This document shows positions 1-13,100 of a stretch of DNA of 64,000 bases, piece by piece. Each line of letters starts with the position of its first letter. Positions within the stretch are counted from its first letter, which is position 1. Source of the DNA: Palaemon carinicauda (taxonomy: Eukaryota; Arthropoda; Malacostraca; Decapoda; Palaemonidae). Where the stretch lies: the NCBI RefSeq assembly GCF_036898095.1, contig NC_090729.1, forward strand, positions 83,160,439-83,224,438, in the 5' to 3' direction. The notes under the pieces are model-generated. The model saw only the letters and a program-made list of their open reading frames with translations. It was not told where the DNA came from and ran no database searches. The translations under genes and the position numbers were made by a program.

Positions 1-3000
1 TATATACATCAATTGGAGACATTAGAATGGGATTAATGATTCAGTCTCAACCAGTATTTTATACATTACAAGAGAGTGAGGTGACATAGTAAATATAATG
101 TTGTATATACATCAATTGGCGACATTATAATGGGATTAACGATTTAGTCTCAACCAGTATTTTGTACATTATAGGTGAGTGAGCTGACATAGTAAATATT
201 ATGTAGTATATACATCAATTGGCGACATTAGAATGGGATTAACGATTTAGTCTCAACCAGTATTTTGTACATTACAGATGAGTGATCTGACATAGTAAAT
301 ATGATGTAGTATATACATCAATTGGCGACATTAGAATGGGATTAACGATTTAGTCTCAACCAGTATTTTGTACATTATAGGTGAGTGAGCTGACATAGTA
401 AATATGATGTAGTATATACATCAATTGGCGACATTAGAATAGGATTAACGATTTAGTCTCAACCAGAATTTTGTACATTATAGGTGAGTGAGCTGACATA
501 GTAAATATGATGTAGTATATACATCAATTGGCGACATTAGAATGGGATTAACGATTTAGTCTCAACCAGTATTTTGTACATTACAGATGAGTAAGCTGAC
601 ATAGTGAATATGATGTAGTATATACATCAATTGGCGACATTAGAATGGGATAAACGATTTAGTCTCAACCAGTATTTTGTACATTACAGATGAGTAAGAT
701 GACATAGTAAATATGATGTAGTATATACATCAATTGGCGACATTAGAATAGGATTAACGATTAAGTCTCAACCAGTATTTTGTACATTACAGATGAGTAA
801 GCTGACATAGTCAATATGATGTAGTATATACATCAATTGGCGACATTAGAATGGGATTAACGATTTAGTCTCAACCAGTATTTTGTACATTACAGATGAG
901 TAAGCTGATATAGTGAATATGATGTAGTATATACATCAATTGGCGACATTAGAATTGGATAAACGATTTAGTCTCAACCAGTATTTTGTACATTACAGAT
1001 GAGTAAGCTGACATAGTCAATATGAGGTAGTATATATATATCAATTGGCGACATTAGAATGGGATTAACGATTTAGTCTCAACCAGTATTTTGTACATTA
1101 CAAGAGAGTGAGCTGACATAGTAAATATGATGTTGTATATACATCAATTGGCGACATTAGAATGGGATTAACGATTTAGTCTCAACCAGTATTTTGTACA
1201 TTACAGATGAGTGAGCTGACATAGTAAATATAATGTAGTATATACATCAATTGGCGACATTAGAATGGGATTAACGATTTAGTCTCAACCAGTATTTTGT
1301 ACATTACAAGAGAGTGAGGTGACATGGTAAATATAATGTAGTATATACATCAATTGGCGACATTAGAATAAGATTAACGATTAAGTCTGTTCCAGTATTT
1401 TGTACTTCACAGATGAGTAAGCTGACATAGTGAATATGATGTAGTATATATATCAATTGGCGACATTAGAATGGGATAAACGATTTAGTCTTAACCAGTA
1501 TTTTGTACATTACAAGAGAGTGAGCTGACATGGTAAATATGACGTAGTATATACATCAATTGGCGACATTAGAATAGGATTAACGATTAAGTCTCTACCA
1601 GTATTTTGTACATTACAGATGAGTAAGCTGACATACACAATATGATGTAGTATATACATCAATTGGCGACATTAGAATGGGATAAACGATTTAGTCTCAA
1701 TCAGTATTTTGTACATTACAGATGAGTAAGCTGACATAGTGAATATGACGTAGTATATACATCAATTGGCGACATTAGAATGGGATTAACGATTAAGTCT
1801 CTACCAGTATTATGTACATTACAGATGAGTAAGCTGACATAGTGAATATGATGTAGTATATACATCAATTGGCGACATTAGAATGGGATTAACGATTTAG
1901 TCTCAACCAGTATTTTGTACATTACAGATGAGTGAGCTGACATAGTAAATATGATGTAGTATATACGTCAATTGGCGACATTAGAATGGGATTAACGATT
2001 TAGTCTCAACCAGTATTTTGTAAATTACAAGAGAGTGAGCTGACATAGTAAATATAATGTAGTATATACATCAATTGGCGACATTAGAATGGGATTAACG
2101 ATTTAGTCTCAACCAGTATTTTGTACATTGCAAGAGAGTGAGGTGACATAGTAAATATAATGTAGTATATACATCAATTGGCGATATTAGAATGGGATTA
2201 ACGATTTAGTCTCAACCAGTATTTTGTACATTACAAGAGAGTGAGGTGACATAGTAAATATAATATAGTATATACATCAATTGGCGACATTAGAATGGGA
2301 ATAACGATTTAGTGTCAACCAGTATTTTGTACATTGCAAGAGAGTGAGGTGACATAGTAAATATAATGTAGTATATACATCAATTGGCGACATTATAATG
2401 GGATTAACGATTTAGTCTCAACCAGTATTTTGTACATTATAGGTGAGTGAGCTGACATAGTAAAGATTATGTAGTATATACATCAATTGGCGACATTAGA
2501 ATGGGATTAACGATTTAGTCTCAACCAGTATTTTGTACATCACAGATGAGTGAGCTGACATAGTAAATATGATGTACTATATACATCAATTGGCGACATT
2601 AGAATGGGATTAAAGATTTAGTCTCAACCAGTATTTTGTACATTACAAGAGAGTGAGCTGACATAATAAATATGATGTAGTATATACATCAATTGGCGAC
2701 ATTAGAATGGGATTAACGATTTAGTCTCAACCAGTATTTTGTACATTATAGGTGAGTGAGCTGACATAGTAAATATGATGTAGTATATACATTAATTGGC
2801 AACATTAGAATAGGATTAACGATTTAGTCTCAACCAGAATTTTGTACATTATAGGTGAGTGAGCTGACATAGTAGATATGATGTAGTATATACATCAATT
2901 GACGACATTAGAATGGGATTAACGATTTAGTCTCAACCAGTATTTTGTACATTACAGATGAGTAAGCTGACATAGTCAATATGATGTAGTATATACATCA

Positions 3001-6000
3001 ATTGGCGACATTAGAATGGGATTAACGATTTAGTCTCAACCAGTATTTTGTACATTACAGATGAGTAAGCTGACATAGTGAATATAATGTAGTATATACA
3101 TCAATTGGCGACATTAGAATTGGATAAACGATTTAGTCTCAACCAGTATTTTGTATATTACAGATGAGTAAGCTGACATAGTCAATATGATGTAGTATAT
3201 ATAACAATTGGCGACATTAGAATGGGATTAACGATTTAGTCTCAACCAGTATTTTGTACATTACAAGAGAGTGAGCTGACATAGTAAATATGATGTAGTA
3301 TATACATCAATTGGCGACATTAGAATGGGATTAACGATTTAGTCTCAACCAGTATTTTGTACATTACAGATGAGTGAGCTGACATAGTAAATATAATGTA
3401 GTATATACATCAATTGGCGACATTAGAATGAGATTAACGATTTAGTCTCAACCAGTATTTTGTACATTACAAGAGAGTGAGGTGACATGGTAAAAATGAT
3501 GTAGTATATACATCAATTGGCGACATTAGAATAGGATTAACGATTAAGTCTCTTCCAGTATTTTGTACTTCACAGATGAGTAAGCTGACATTGTGAATAT
3601 GATGTAGTATATACATCAATTGGCGACATTAGAATGGGATAAACGATTTAGTCTCAACCAGTATTTTGTACATTACAAGAGAGTGAGCTGACAAGGTAAA
3701 TATGACGTAGTATATACATCAATTGGCGACATTAGAATAGGATTAACGATTATGTCTCTACCAGTATTTTGTACATTACAGATGAGTAAGCTGACATAGT
3801 CAATATGATGTAGTATATACATCAATTGGCGACATTAGAATGGGATAAACGATTTAGTCTCAACCAGTATTTTGTACATTACAGATGAGTAAGCAGACAT
3901 AGTGAATATGACGTAGTATAAAAATCAATTGGCGACATTAGAATGGGATTAACGATTAAGTCTCTACCAGTATTTTGTACATTACAGATGAGTAAGCTGA
4001 CATAGTGAATATGATGTAGTATATACATCAATTGGCGACATTAGAATGGGATTAACGATTTAGTCTCAACCAGTATTTTGTACATTACAGATGAGTGAGC
4101 TGACATAGTAAATATGATGTAGTATATACGTCAATTGGCGACATTAGAATGGGATTAACGATTTAGTCTCAACCAGTATTTTGTACATTACAAGAGAGTG
4201 AGCTGACATAGTAAATATAATGTAGTATATACATCAATTGGCGACATTAGAATGGGATTAACGATTTAGTCTCAACTAGTATTTTGTACATTGCAAGAGA
4301 GTGAGCTGACATAGTAAATATAATGTAGTATATACATCAATTGGCGACATTAGAATGGGATTAACGATTTAGTCTCAACCAGTATTTTGTACATTACAAG
4401 AGAGTGAGGCGACATAGTAAATATAATGTAGTATATACATCAATTGGCGACATTAGAATGGGAATAACGATTTAGTCTCAACCAGTATTTTGTACATTGC
4501 AAGAGAGTGAGGCTACATAGTGAATATAATGTAGTATATACATCAATTGGCGACATTAGAATGGGATTAACGATTTAGTCTCAACCAGTATTTTGTACAT
4601 TATAGATGATTGAGGTGACATAGTAAATATAATGTAGTATATACATCAATTGGCGACATTAGAATGGGATTAACGATTTAGTCTCAACCAGTATTTTGTA
4701 CATTATAGATGATTGAGGTGACATAGTAAATATAATGTAGTATATACATCAAATGTCGACATTAGAATGGGATTAACGATTTAGTCTCAACCAGTATTTT
4801 GTACATTACAGATGAGTGACTGACATAGTAAATATAATGTAGTATATACATCAATTGGCGACATTAGAATGGGATTAACGATTTAGTCTCAACCAGTATT
4901 TTGTACATTACAAGAGAGTGAGGTGACATAGTAAATATAATGTAGTATATACATCAATTGGCGACATTAGAATGGGATTAACGATTTAGTCTCAACCAGT
5001 ATTTTGTACATTGCAAGAGAGTGAGGTGACATAGTAAATATAATGTAGTATATACATCAATTGGCGATATTAGAATGGGATTAACGATTTAGTCTCAACC
5101 AGTATTTTGTACATTATAGGTGAGTGAGCTGACATAGTAAATATGATGTAGTATATACATCAATTGGCGACATTAGAATGGGATTAACGATTTAGTCTCA
5201 ACCAGTATTTTTCACATTACAAGAGAGTGAGCTGACATAGTAAATATAATGTAGTATATACATCAATTGGCGACATTAGAATGGGATTAACGATTTAGTC
5301 TCAACCAGTATTTTGTACATTGCAAGAGAGTGAGGTGACATAGTAAATATAATGTAGTATATACATCAATTGGCGACATTAGAATGGGATTAACGATTTA
5401 GTCTCAACCAGTATTTTGTACATTACAAGAGAGTGAGCTGACATAGTAAATATAATGTAGTATATACATCAATTGGCGACATTAGAATGGGATTAACGAT
5501 TTAGTCTCAACCAGTATTTTGTACATTGCAAGAGAGTGAGGTGACATAGTAAATATAATGTAGTATATACATCAATTGGCGACATTAGAATGGGATTAAC
5601 GATTTAGTCTCAACCAGTATTTTGTATATTACAAGAGAGTGAGCTGACATAGTAAATATAATGTAGTATATACATCAATTGGCGACATTAGAATGGGATT
5701 AACGATTTAGTCTCAACCAGTGTTTTGTACATTGCAAGAGAGTGAGGTGACATAGTTAATATAAAGTAGTATATACATCAATTGGCGATATTAGAATGGG
5801 ATTAACGATTTAGTCTCAACCAGTTTTTTGTACATTATAGGTGAGTGAGCTGACATAGTAAATAGGATGTAGTATATAAATCAATTGGCGACATTAGAAT
5901 GGGATTAACGATTTAGTCTCAACCAGTATTTTGTACATTACAAGAGAGTGAGCTGACATAGTAAATATAATGTAGTACATACATCAATTAGCGACATTAG

Positions 6001-7938
6001 AATGGGATTAACGATTTAGTCTCAACCAGTATTTTGTACATTGCAAGAGAGTGAGGTGACATAGTAAATATAATGTAGTATATACATCAATTAGCGACAT
6101 TAGAATGGGATTAACGATTTAGTCTCAACCAGTATTTTATACATTACAAGAGAGTGAGCTGACATAGTAAATATAATGTAGTATATACATCAATTGGCGA
6201 CATTAGAATGGGATTAACAATTTAGTCTCAACGAGTATTTTGTACATTGCAAGAGAGTGAGGTGACATAGTAAATATAATGTAGTATATACATCAATTGG
6301 AGACATTAGAATGGGATTAACGATTCAGTCTTAACCAGTATTTTATACATTACAAGAGAGTGAGGTGACATAGTAAATATAATGTAGTATATACGTCAAT
6401 TGGCGACATTATAATGGGATTAACGATTTAGTCTCTACCAGTATTATGTACATTATAGGTGAGTGAGCTGACATAGTAAATATTATGTAGTATATACGTC
6501 AATTGGCGACATTAGAATGGGATTAACGATTTAGTCTCAACCAGTATTTTGTACATTACAGATGAGTGAGCTGCCATAGTAAATATGATGTAGTATATAC
6601 ATCAATTGGTGACATTAGAATGGGATTAACGATTTAGTCTCAACCAGTATTTTGTACATTACAAGAGAGTGAGCTGACATAGTAAATATGATGTAGTATA
6701 TACATCAATAGGCGACATTAGAATGGGATTAACGATTTAGTCTCAACCAATATTTTGTACATTATAGGTGAGTGAGCTGACATAGTAAATATGATGTAGT
6801 ATATACATCAATTGGCGACATTAGAATGGGATTAACAATTTAGTCTCAACCAGAATTTTGTACATTATAGGTGAGTGAGCTGACATAGTAAATATGATGT
6901 AGTATATACATCAATTGGCGACATTAGAATGGGATTAACGATTTAGTCTCAACCAGTATTTTGTACATTACAGATGAGTGAGCTGACATAGTAAATATGA
7001 TGTAGTATATACATCAATTGGCGACATTAGAATGGGATTAACGATTTAGTCTTAACCAGTATTTTGTATATTATAAGAGAGTGAGCTGACATAGTAAATA
7101 TGATGTAGTATATACATCAATTGGCGACATTAGAATAGGAATAACGATTAAGTCTCAACCAGTATTTTGTACATTACAGATGAGTAAGCTGACATAGTGA
7201 ATATGATGTAGTATATACATCAATTAGGGACATTAGAATGGGATAAACGATTTAGTCTCAACCAGTATTTTGTACATTATAAGAGAGTGAGCTGACATAG
7301 TAAATATGATGTAGTATATACATAAATTGGCGACATTAGAATGGGATTAACGATTTAGTCTCAACCAGTATTTTGTACATTACAGATGAGTGAGCTGACA
7401 TAGTAAATATAATGTAGTATATACATCAATTGGCGACATTAGAATGGGAGTAACGATTTAGTCTCAATCAGTATTTTGTACATTACAGATGAGTAAGCTG
7501 ACATAGTCAATATGATGTAGTATATACATCAATTGGCGACATTAGAATGGGATAAACGATTTAGTCTCAACCAGTATTTTGTACGTTACAGATGAGTAAG
7601 CTGACATAGTCAATATGATGTAGTATATACATCAATTGGCGACATTAGAATGGGATAAACGATTTAGTCTCAACCAGTATTTTGTACATTACAGATGAGT
7701 AAGCTGACATAGTCAATATGATGTAGTATATACATCAATTGGCGACATTAGAATAGGATTAACGATTAAGTCTCAACCAGTATTTTGTACATTACAGATG
7801 AGTAAGCTGACATAGTCAATATGATGTAGTATATACATCAATTGGCGACATTAGAATAGGATTAACGATTTAGTCTCAACCAGTATTTTATACATTACAG
7901 ATGAGTAAGCTGACATAGTGAATATGATGTAGTATATA
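1..7938. repeat. 103-bp satellite DNA, left array (about 77 monomers)
   Basis: Head-to-tail monomers of 103 bp fill this stretch from the first base, so the left end of the array lies outside the window. Each monomer starts near TATATACATCAATTGGCGAC, passes through GATTTAGTCTCAACCAG and GTACATTA, and ends with GACATAGTAAATATGATGTAG. Monomers differ at a few sites, chiefly a variable box after GTACATT (ACAGATGAG, ACAAGAGAG, GCAAGAGAG or ATAGGTGAG) and the following GCTGAC or GGTGAC. Indels are rare, so register holds over kilobases. The sequence is AT-rich and has no coding ORF. A centromeric or pericentromeric role is possible but nothing here shows it. The array ends at the inserted retrotransposon and resumes beyond it. 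Confidence 0.98.
7933..7938. other. Target-site duplication, left copy (TATATA)
   Basis: TATATA precedes the 5' LTR, and the same six bases lie at the right junction (about 16969-16974). The right flank then continues CATCAATTGG exactly as the uninterrupted monomer does. The repetitive bases and the LTR edges overlap, so a 4-, 5- or 6-bp duplication fits equally well. Confidence 0.7.
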
Positions 7939-8125
7939 TGTAATGATTAGAATAGTTAATATTACATGTTTAAAACAAATGACGTAGTATGTCATGTTGG
8001 TTGGAAGAGCTAACCCTGGGATTTGCTGTAGTCATTCAAATTGTAAACAGGACGTATAATGAAAACCTCGGCAAATTGACATTCTTTCTTAACGTCAACA
8101 TATTGTCTCCTCGTGTGAAAGTTTG

Positions 8126-8133
8126 TGACGTCA
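8126..8133 (+). promoter_or_regulatory. CRE-like palindrome TGACGTCA in the 5' LTR
   Basis: This is a perfect 8-bp cAMP-response/bZIP palindrome in the upstream LTR. In the 3' LTR the first base is C (16690), giving CGACGTCA, so the palindrome is broken there. Binding by a CREB/ATF-type factor is an inference from the motif alone. Confidence 0.4.
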
Positions 8134-8303
8134 CCGGATGCAGGTGTCTTCTGATTCCGTCACGTGGCTAAATTAAACCAAGCATACGATATCTGTGATA
8201 TCGATAATTTATTCAGTTCATATCTAAACTTCACCAGAATTGGTCATCTGGACCAACACAGCTTCCTCCAGTGATGGAGATGTTTAACTCTGTTGTTTTA
8301 TAG

Positions 8304-8309
8304 AATAAA
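8304..8309 (+). promoter_or_regulatory. Poly(A) signal AATAAA in the 5' LTR
   Basis: AATAAA lies about 95 bp before the LTR end, in the place expected for R-region polyadenylation. The identical hexamer in the 3' LTR is at 16868-16873 and would be the one used to end element transcripts. Confidence 0.6.
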
Positions 8310-8408
8310 ACTTAAAAACTATTAAGATGTATTCAGTTAATCCATTTAAATACATCTGAAAACAACTCATACTCAAATGTGTGCTTAAGACAGTAGCACG
8401 CCAATAAA

Positions 8409-8420
8409 TGGTGGCAGCGA
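8409..8420 (+). other. Primer-binding site for minus-strand synthesis
   Basis: TGGTGGCAGCGA starts 5 bp after the LTR end (2 bp if the LTR is extended to the last shared base). A TGG-initial sequence just inside the 5' LTR is the signature of a tRNA primer site, pairing with a tRNA 3' end of CGCTGCCACCA type. The identity of the tRNA cannot be settled from the window. Confidence 0.85.
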
Positions 8421-8455
8421 TTAAACTCTAAGACAGCGGTTAAACTCTAAGAATT

Positions 8456-8567
8456 AGAGAAATATCTTCAAGACTTCAAAATAATAGCTGTAAAACCAGA
8501 GAAATATCTTCAAGACTTCAAAATAAAAGCTGTAAAACCTGAGAAAGATCTTCAAGAACTCAACATT
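8456..8567 (+). repeat. Tandem 42-bp repeat in the leader
   Basis: There are two near-identical 42-bp copies (8456-8497 and 8498-8539), each reading AGAGAAATATCTTCAAGACT and onward to GCTGTAAAACC. A partial third copy from 8540 is more diverged. Just upstream, TTAAACTCTAAGA also occurs twice (from 8421 and 8440). The repeat lies between the primer site and gag, where packaging signals usually sit; function is unknown. An (AG)n run follows at 8759-8776. Confidence 0.85.
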
Positions 8568-8872
8568 ATCTACATGAATCTACAATTTTGACTAAGTCCA
8601 ACGGAAAAGCTAACATCAACATATGTTAGTATACAACCTGAATCTTCAATCAACATCCTAGGAAACCCAAGGACTGGCGTTCAACAATTGCAAGACATAT
8701 CCAGGAAGAACTACATTCAACAAGAAACTAGAACGAGACATCGCTAACAAAACATCAAGAGAGAGAGAGAGAGAGAGGACGTGTCGACTTCATATATAAG
8801 CTAAGTACAGATATTTTGTATTCATTCCAGTGAAGTGTAGTTATCACAAGTCGTTAGTCAATTATTACTGGG

Positions 8873-8960
8873 GTGAGTGAATTCCTGAACTTTTTTATAA
8901 GAAACTCCGAATTCTCATTTAGAATTTTTCTTTCTTTGTGCTAATTCCTTTTTCTTTCAG
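8873..8960 (+). other. Candidate 88-nt leader intron; donor probably also used for env mRNA
   Basis: The donor GGG|GTGAGT (GT at 8873) and the acceptor TTCCTTTTTCTTTCAG (AG at 8959-8960) both match splice consensus well. The pyrimidine-rich tract ends exactly at the acceptor. The donor lies upstream of gag, which would also suit it for joining to the env acceptor at 14062-14063, as in gypsy-type elements whose Env comes from a spliced RNA. No transcript evidence is available. Confidence 0.5.
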
Positions 8961-9111
8961 AAACTCTAGGGGGAAATGTTTTGGGATTAGTAACAGTGTT
9001 GGGGGAATTTTATTATACATATGCGTTTACGCAGTGGGCGTCTGTACTCATATAGATATTTTGATAGAATTGAAAGGGGTCAAAGAGATAGAAAAAAAAA
9101 ATACAGCAGTC

Positions 9112-10192
9112 ATGGCTCCTCCTGTCAGCCCTACCCCTGGACCTAGTGGTGTAGGCCAGGCTAATCCTCCTCCAATTGTGACGCTTGTAAATGCCAGGTC
9201 AGCAATCCTTCCTTTTCAAGGTCGGGTCAACGGGTTCTTGCCACAAAATGTGGAGTCATGGATTTCATCCGTTGATGCCCATTTAAATGCCAAACAAATC
9301 GTAGATCCTTTTGTACAATTACAAGAAGCTAAAAAGTTTTATAGATTTTTCTAAGGGGGATGCGAGTGCGTATTTAAGAAGTGTTTCATTTCAGGAAGCA
9401 GTTACTTGGGATGATTTCAAAGTTAGGTTACGCGCGATCTATGGGGGTGAGGAAGCCTTGGATGTAGTGTTAACATTACGAAATACACTTAATCAAGCCA
9501 CTATGAATCGGCTTAATGTTATTGAGAGAGCAGCTCTCATAGCTGATAGGCTTAACGAATATCAGGACATTTTAGGTAATTCCACTTGGGTTACTAACGA
9601 TAACATCTCCGTGAAAGATTTTTTACGATTAATGTATTTAACTTGCGTGACACTTATATTGCCTGAAGCTTTAGTGCGGTGTTTTGATAAGAAGTTAATG
9701 CCTGCAAGTACGGAATTGGATGTCTATAAACAGATAAAGAAACACATGTCCAAGTGTCCAGATCTCGATCCCGTGTTAACTCAAGTTTTTGCTAAGAATG
9801 AAACAAAACCACAAACAGTGAACGTAATTAACAGTCCAGTAGCGGGAGTGACGTGTTACAACTGCAAACGTCAAGGTCACATAAGCGCAGACTGTAGAAC
9901 GAAATTTTGCTCAGTTCACAACACAGCATCACATTCTTATAGTCAATGTTACGCGCGTAAGACACAACAATATCCTAGAAATACACAGTCAATTCCACAG
10001 TCAGTTCCATATGGAAATAAAAAAAAAAATCCTCATTTTAACAATAAGAAGAAACAATAAAATGTCAATGCAGTTCAGAGTCCGAAACAAACAAACACTT
10101 CTTCAAATATCGCTGAGCCTGGGCCGTCAAACCAGACCTCGCAAAGTCAGTCTAATTTTCAGAATGTGCAGAGCAAAGCAAATATCACATAG
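9112..10192 (+). pseudogene. gag: gag (capsid plus CCHC nucleocapsid), disrupted
   Basis: Gag forms the particle and binds the element RNA. The likely start is ATG 9112 (context CAGTCATGG), giving a proline-rich N terminus (MAPPVSPTPGPSG). The reading frame is lost at a run of five A (9331-9335): the upstream frame meets a stop at 9352-9354, while capsid-like coding continues in the next frame through WDDFKVRLRAIYGG. A CCHC knuckle, CYNCKRQGHISADC, lies at 9854-9895 and is followed by a Cys/His-rich stretch and a basic tail. TAA at 10058 stops this frame. The next 43 codons in the same frame, Ser/Gln/Asn-rich, still look coding and end at TAG 10190. That TAA may therefore be a C-to-T nonsense change. 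Insect errantiviruses usually lack the knuckle; this element has it. Confidence 0.85.
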
Positions 10193-13100
10193 TTAACTCT
10201 AGAGGGGAAGAGAGTGATGTTGGGTCAAGGTCATTCATGTCAACATCAATAGTATTGAATAATCAATTTAATGTTTTATCAGATAATTGTGAGACAATAG
10301 ATTTTCCTATGAAACACACGGCCGAATTAAGTAAAACAGTGCATGCTCCCGTAGATTTGCAACGAATTCATACAATAATAAGCCAAAATGAGTTACGGCC
10401 AACCTTATATGCTGTAAATTTAGAACACAAATCCTTTACGTTATTTTTTGACTCTGGTAGTCCACGTAATATTATGGATTTGAAGACGCATCATTTGTTG
10501 TTTCCGAACTTTCCGATTGAAAAATCAGGAATTAGACTTTCAGGTATAGGAAATAATGAATTAGACGCCAGAGGCATAACTCATATTCAGTTCAGAGTCG
10601 GTAATCGCACGTTTGCCGATACATTTGTTGTTGTAAAAAACATTAATATGTATCCAGCTGTAATTATAGGATACCCATCTATGGGAAATCAAAACATTAT
10701 CTTAGCTCCTGCCAAGCACGGCGTGTATATCAAAGGGAAATTCTATAAGTCTTCTAATACCTTAAAGTCAGTTTTGGATAAAAAGGAGACGACAAATGTA
10801 ACCGTAACGTACGTTGAAGAACCAATAACTTGTCTCACTAATAAAGAAATAATATACTCGACCCAGCAGAATTCTCGTTCACCCGTAATATCATCTTGCA
10901 CGCAATCTATCGAACCAAACATACCTTCGAATTTAATAGTGCAAATAAAGAAAACACTACCGGGATCTGAAATATTAATCCTTTCCGATACTTTGAAAAC
11001 CAACGGATTGTCTGTCACACAAGCTATTTATACAGTAGGCTCACATCAGCAATGTAATATCGAAGTCTGTAATCATTTAAATAACACTTTAGTAATTTAC
11101 AAAAATCAACATATCTTGGATGTAGAAGTTTATAAACATCGTATTCTTACCGTTGCTGAAATCAATCACTCTCAATCAGTTGCGGATGAATCCTTTTTGC
11201 GATCTATTAAAAATAAAATCAGTAAGGACATTCAAGACGAAGAAATTTAGCAGAAAATTTTTGAACTTTTAACTAAATATACAGATGTCTTTTCCACTAC
11301 GGATGGATCCTTAGGAAAAACAGATGTGATCGAGCATCAAATAAGGTTAAAAGACAAGCAGAAAATTATATATGTACCCTCGTACAGACTCCCTATGAAA
11401 TTCCAGAATGAAATAAATGATGAAGTAGGTGAAAATGTTAGAGGAAGGAGTCATTAGAAAATCAAATAGCCCTTATAATTTTCCTTTAATAGTTGTACCG
11501 AAAAAAGATCGAACATGGCGTATCTGCGTCGACTTTCGTCGTCTAAACGAGGAAACAATCCCTGATCGATTCCCAGTGCCATGTACTGACGATATTTTGT
11601 CTTTGTTAGGTCAGAATAAATATTTTACCAGTTTGGACTTACTTAAAGGCTTTCACCAGATATCATTAGAAGAAGATAGTATCCCATACACAGCCTTCAG
11701 CACAGCCAGGGGACATTATGAATTTTTGCGGATGCCTTTTGGTTTACGTTGTGCTCCTATAACATTTACAAGAATGATTAACATAGTGTTTGGAGACTTG
11801 TTAGGGGATATATTGCATGCCTATATGGATGATCTTGTAATCTTTTCCAACACCTTAGAAGAACATCTACGTAAGTTAGAACTAGTACTGCAGAGATTAA
11901 GACAACATAACTTAAGAGTAAAGATTAGTAAGTGTGAATTTTTCAAAACAGAATTGATATATTTGGGTTTCATGGTGTCAAGCCAAGGTCTTAAAGTAGT
12001 CCATGATAAGGTGTCGGCTATACGTAATTTTCCCATACCTACTAATGTCAAGGGAATACAGCAATTTCTGGGTTGTAGTGGATATTACAGGCGTTTTATA
12101 CGCAACTATTCAATAATAGCCGCTCCTTTAACTGATCTTACGAAGAAGGGCGTAGATTTCATATGGTCTGAGCAACATCAACAGGCGTTTAATACTTTGA
12201 AGGATGAACTGTGCAGTTCTCCTATCTTAAAATTTCCTGACTTCGGTAAGGAATTCTTCATTGCAACAGACGCCTCAGACTTAGGAGTAGGAGGGGTATT
12301 GCTTCAGCAATATGATAAACAGTTTTTCCCGATAGCTTTCTATTCTCGAAAATTGAGAACTTCCGAAAGTAAGTATGCAGTAATAGACAAGGAAGGACTA
12401 GCTATTGTTAATTCGCTAGTGCATTTTAAGTTCATAATTTACGGTTATCCCGTTAAGGTTCTTACTGACCATAAACCACTAACAGAGTTCTTTAAAGGCT
12501 TCAATCACAGCCCTAAACGAACTCGGTGGCATTTGATCATTCAAGATTTTGGCGCAAGAATCGGGTATTTACCTGGGAAAGCAAATATCATTGCGGATGC
12601 ATTATCACGCAACCCCGTGTCATCTTGTACGGAGCCTTTAGCTGAATTAATAGATATATCAACATCCATGCCTATTGTAAAAACAATATCTGAACAAGAA
12701 GATTTAGGCTGGAGTGCTGAATTGTTACAGACTGAGCAAAGAAAAGATCAGAAAATAGAAACAATTATAAATGAGTTGAAAGGCAATCATAAAGAAAAGG
12801 AATATATAAAGTATAAGCAGCAGAATTATATAATCAAAGATAATATTCTGTGTAGGACTGTGACAAGGAAAACCCGCAATACACCACATGTAACTAACGA
12901 CCAGGTAGTAGTACCAAACTCACTTATTTCCACTGTCCTGAATTGGTTGCATTCAAATCCATTACATGGACACCCTGGGTTCTCATTAATGTCACAGAAA
13001 GCCAAATCATTGTTTTATTGGCATACAATGCTTACAGATATAAAAGACACATAGCTAATTGTCGCACATGTCAGGAAAACAAAGGGCATACGAAAACACC

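Larger units (their letters stand above)
7939..8403 (+). repeat. 5' LTR (465 bp)
   Basis: Begins TGTAATGATTAG and ends AGCACGCCA, with TG...CA termini. It matches the downstream LTR over its full length except for five C/T differences. It holds a perfect CRE palindrome (TGACGTCA, 8126-8133), an E-box CACGTG (8161-8166), a 7-bp inverted repeat CGATATC-TGT-GATATCG (8187-8203) and AATAAA (8304-8309). As the upstream LTR it would supply the promoter; no clear TATA box can be assigned. A 60-codon ORF inside is shared by both LTRs and matches no family I recognise. Confidence 0.95.

Noticed and set aside
7989..8171. 60-codon ORF in the 5' LTR, repeated in the 3' LTR at 16553
   Set aside because: It is present twice only because LTRs are duplicates, and it matches no family. 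One difference between copies changes a residue, so no sign of constraint.
9325..9340. Programmed frameshift inside gag at the A run
   Set aside because: It would need +1 shifting in the middle of the capsid, which has no known precedent in this position. A one-base indel in a homopolymer is simpler.
11429..11431. Independent start codon for RT at 11429
   Set aside because: The codon is GTG inside the pol coding region, and RT finger text precedes it in another frame. It marks a frameshift, not a gene start.
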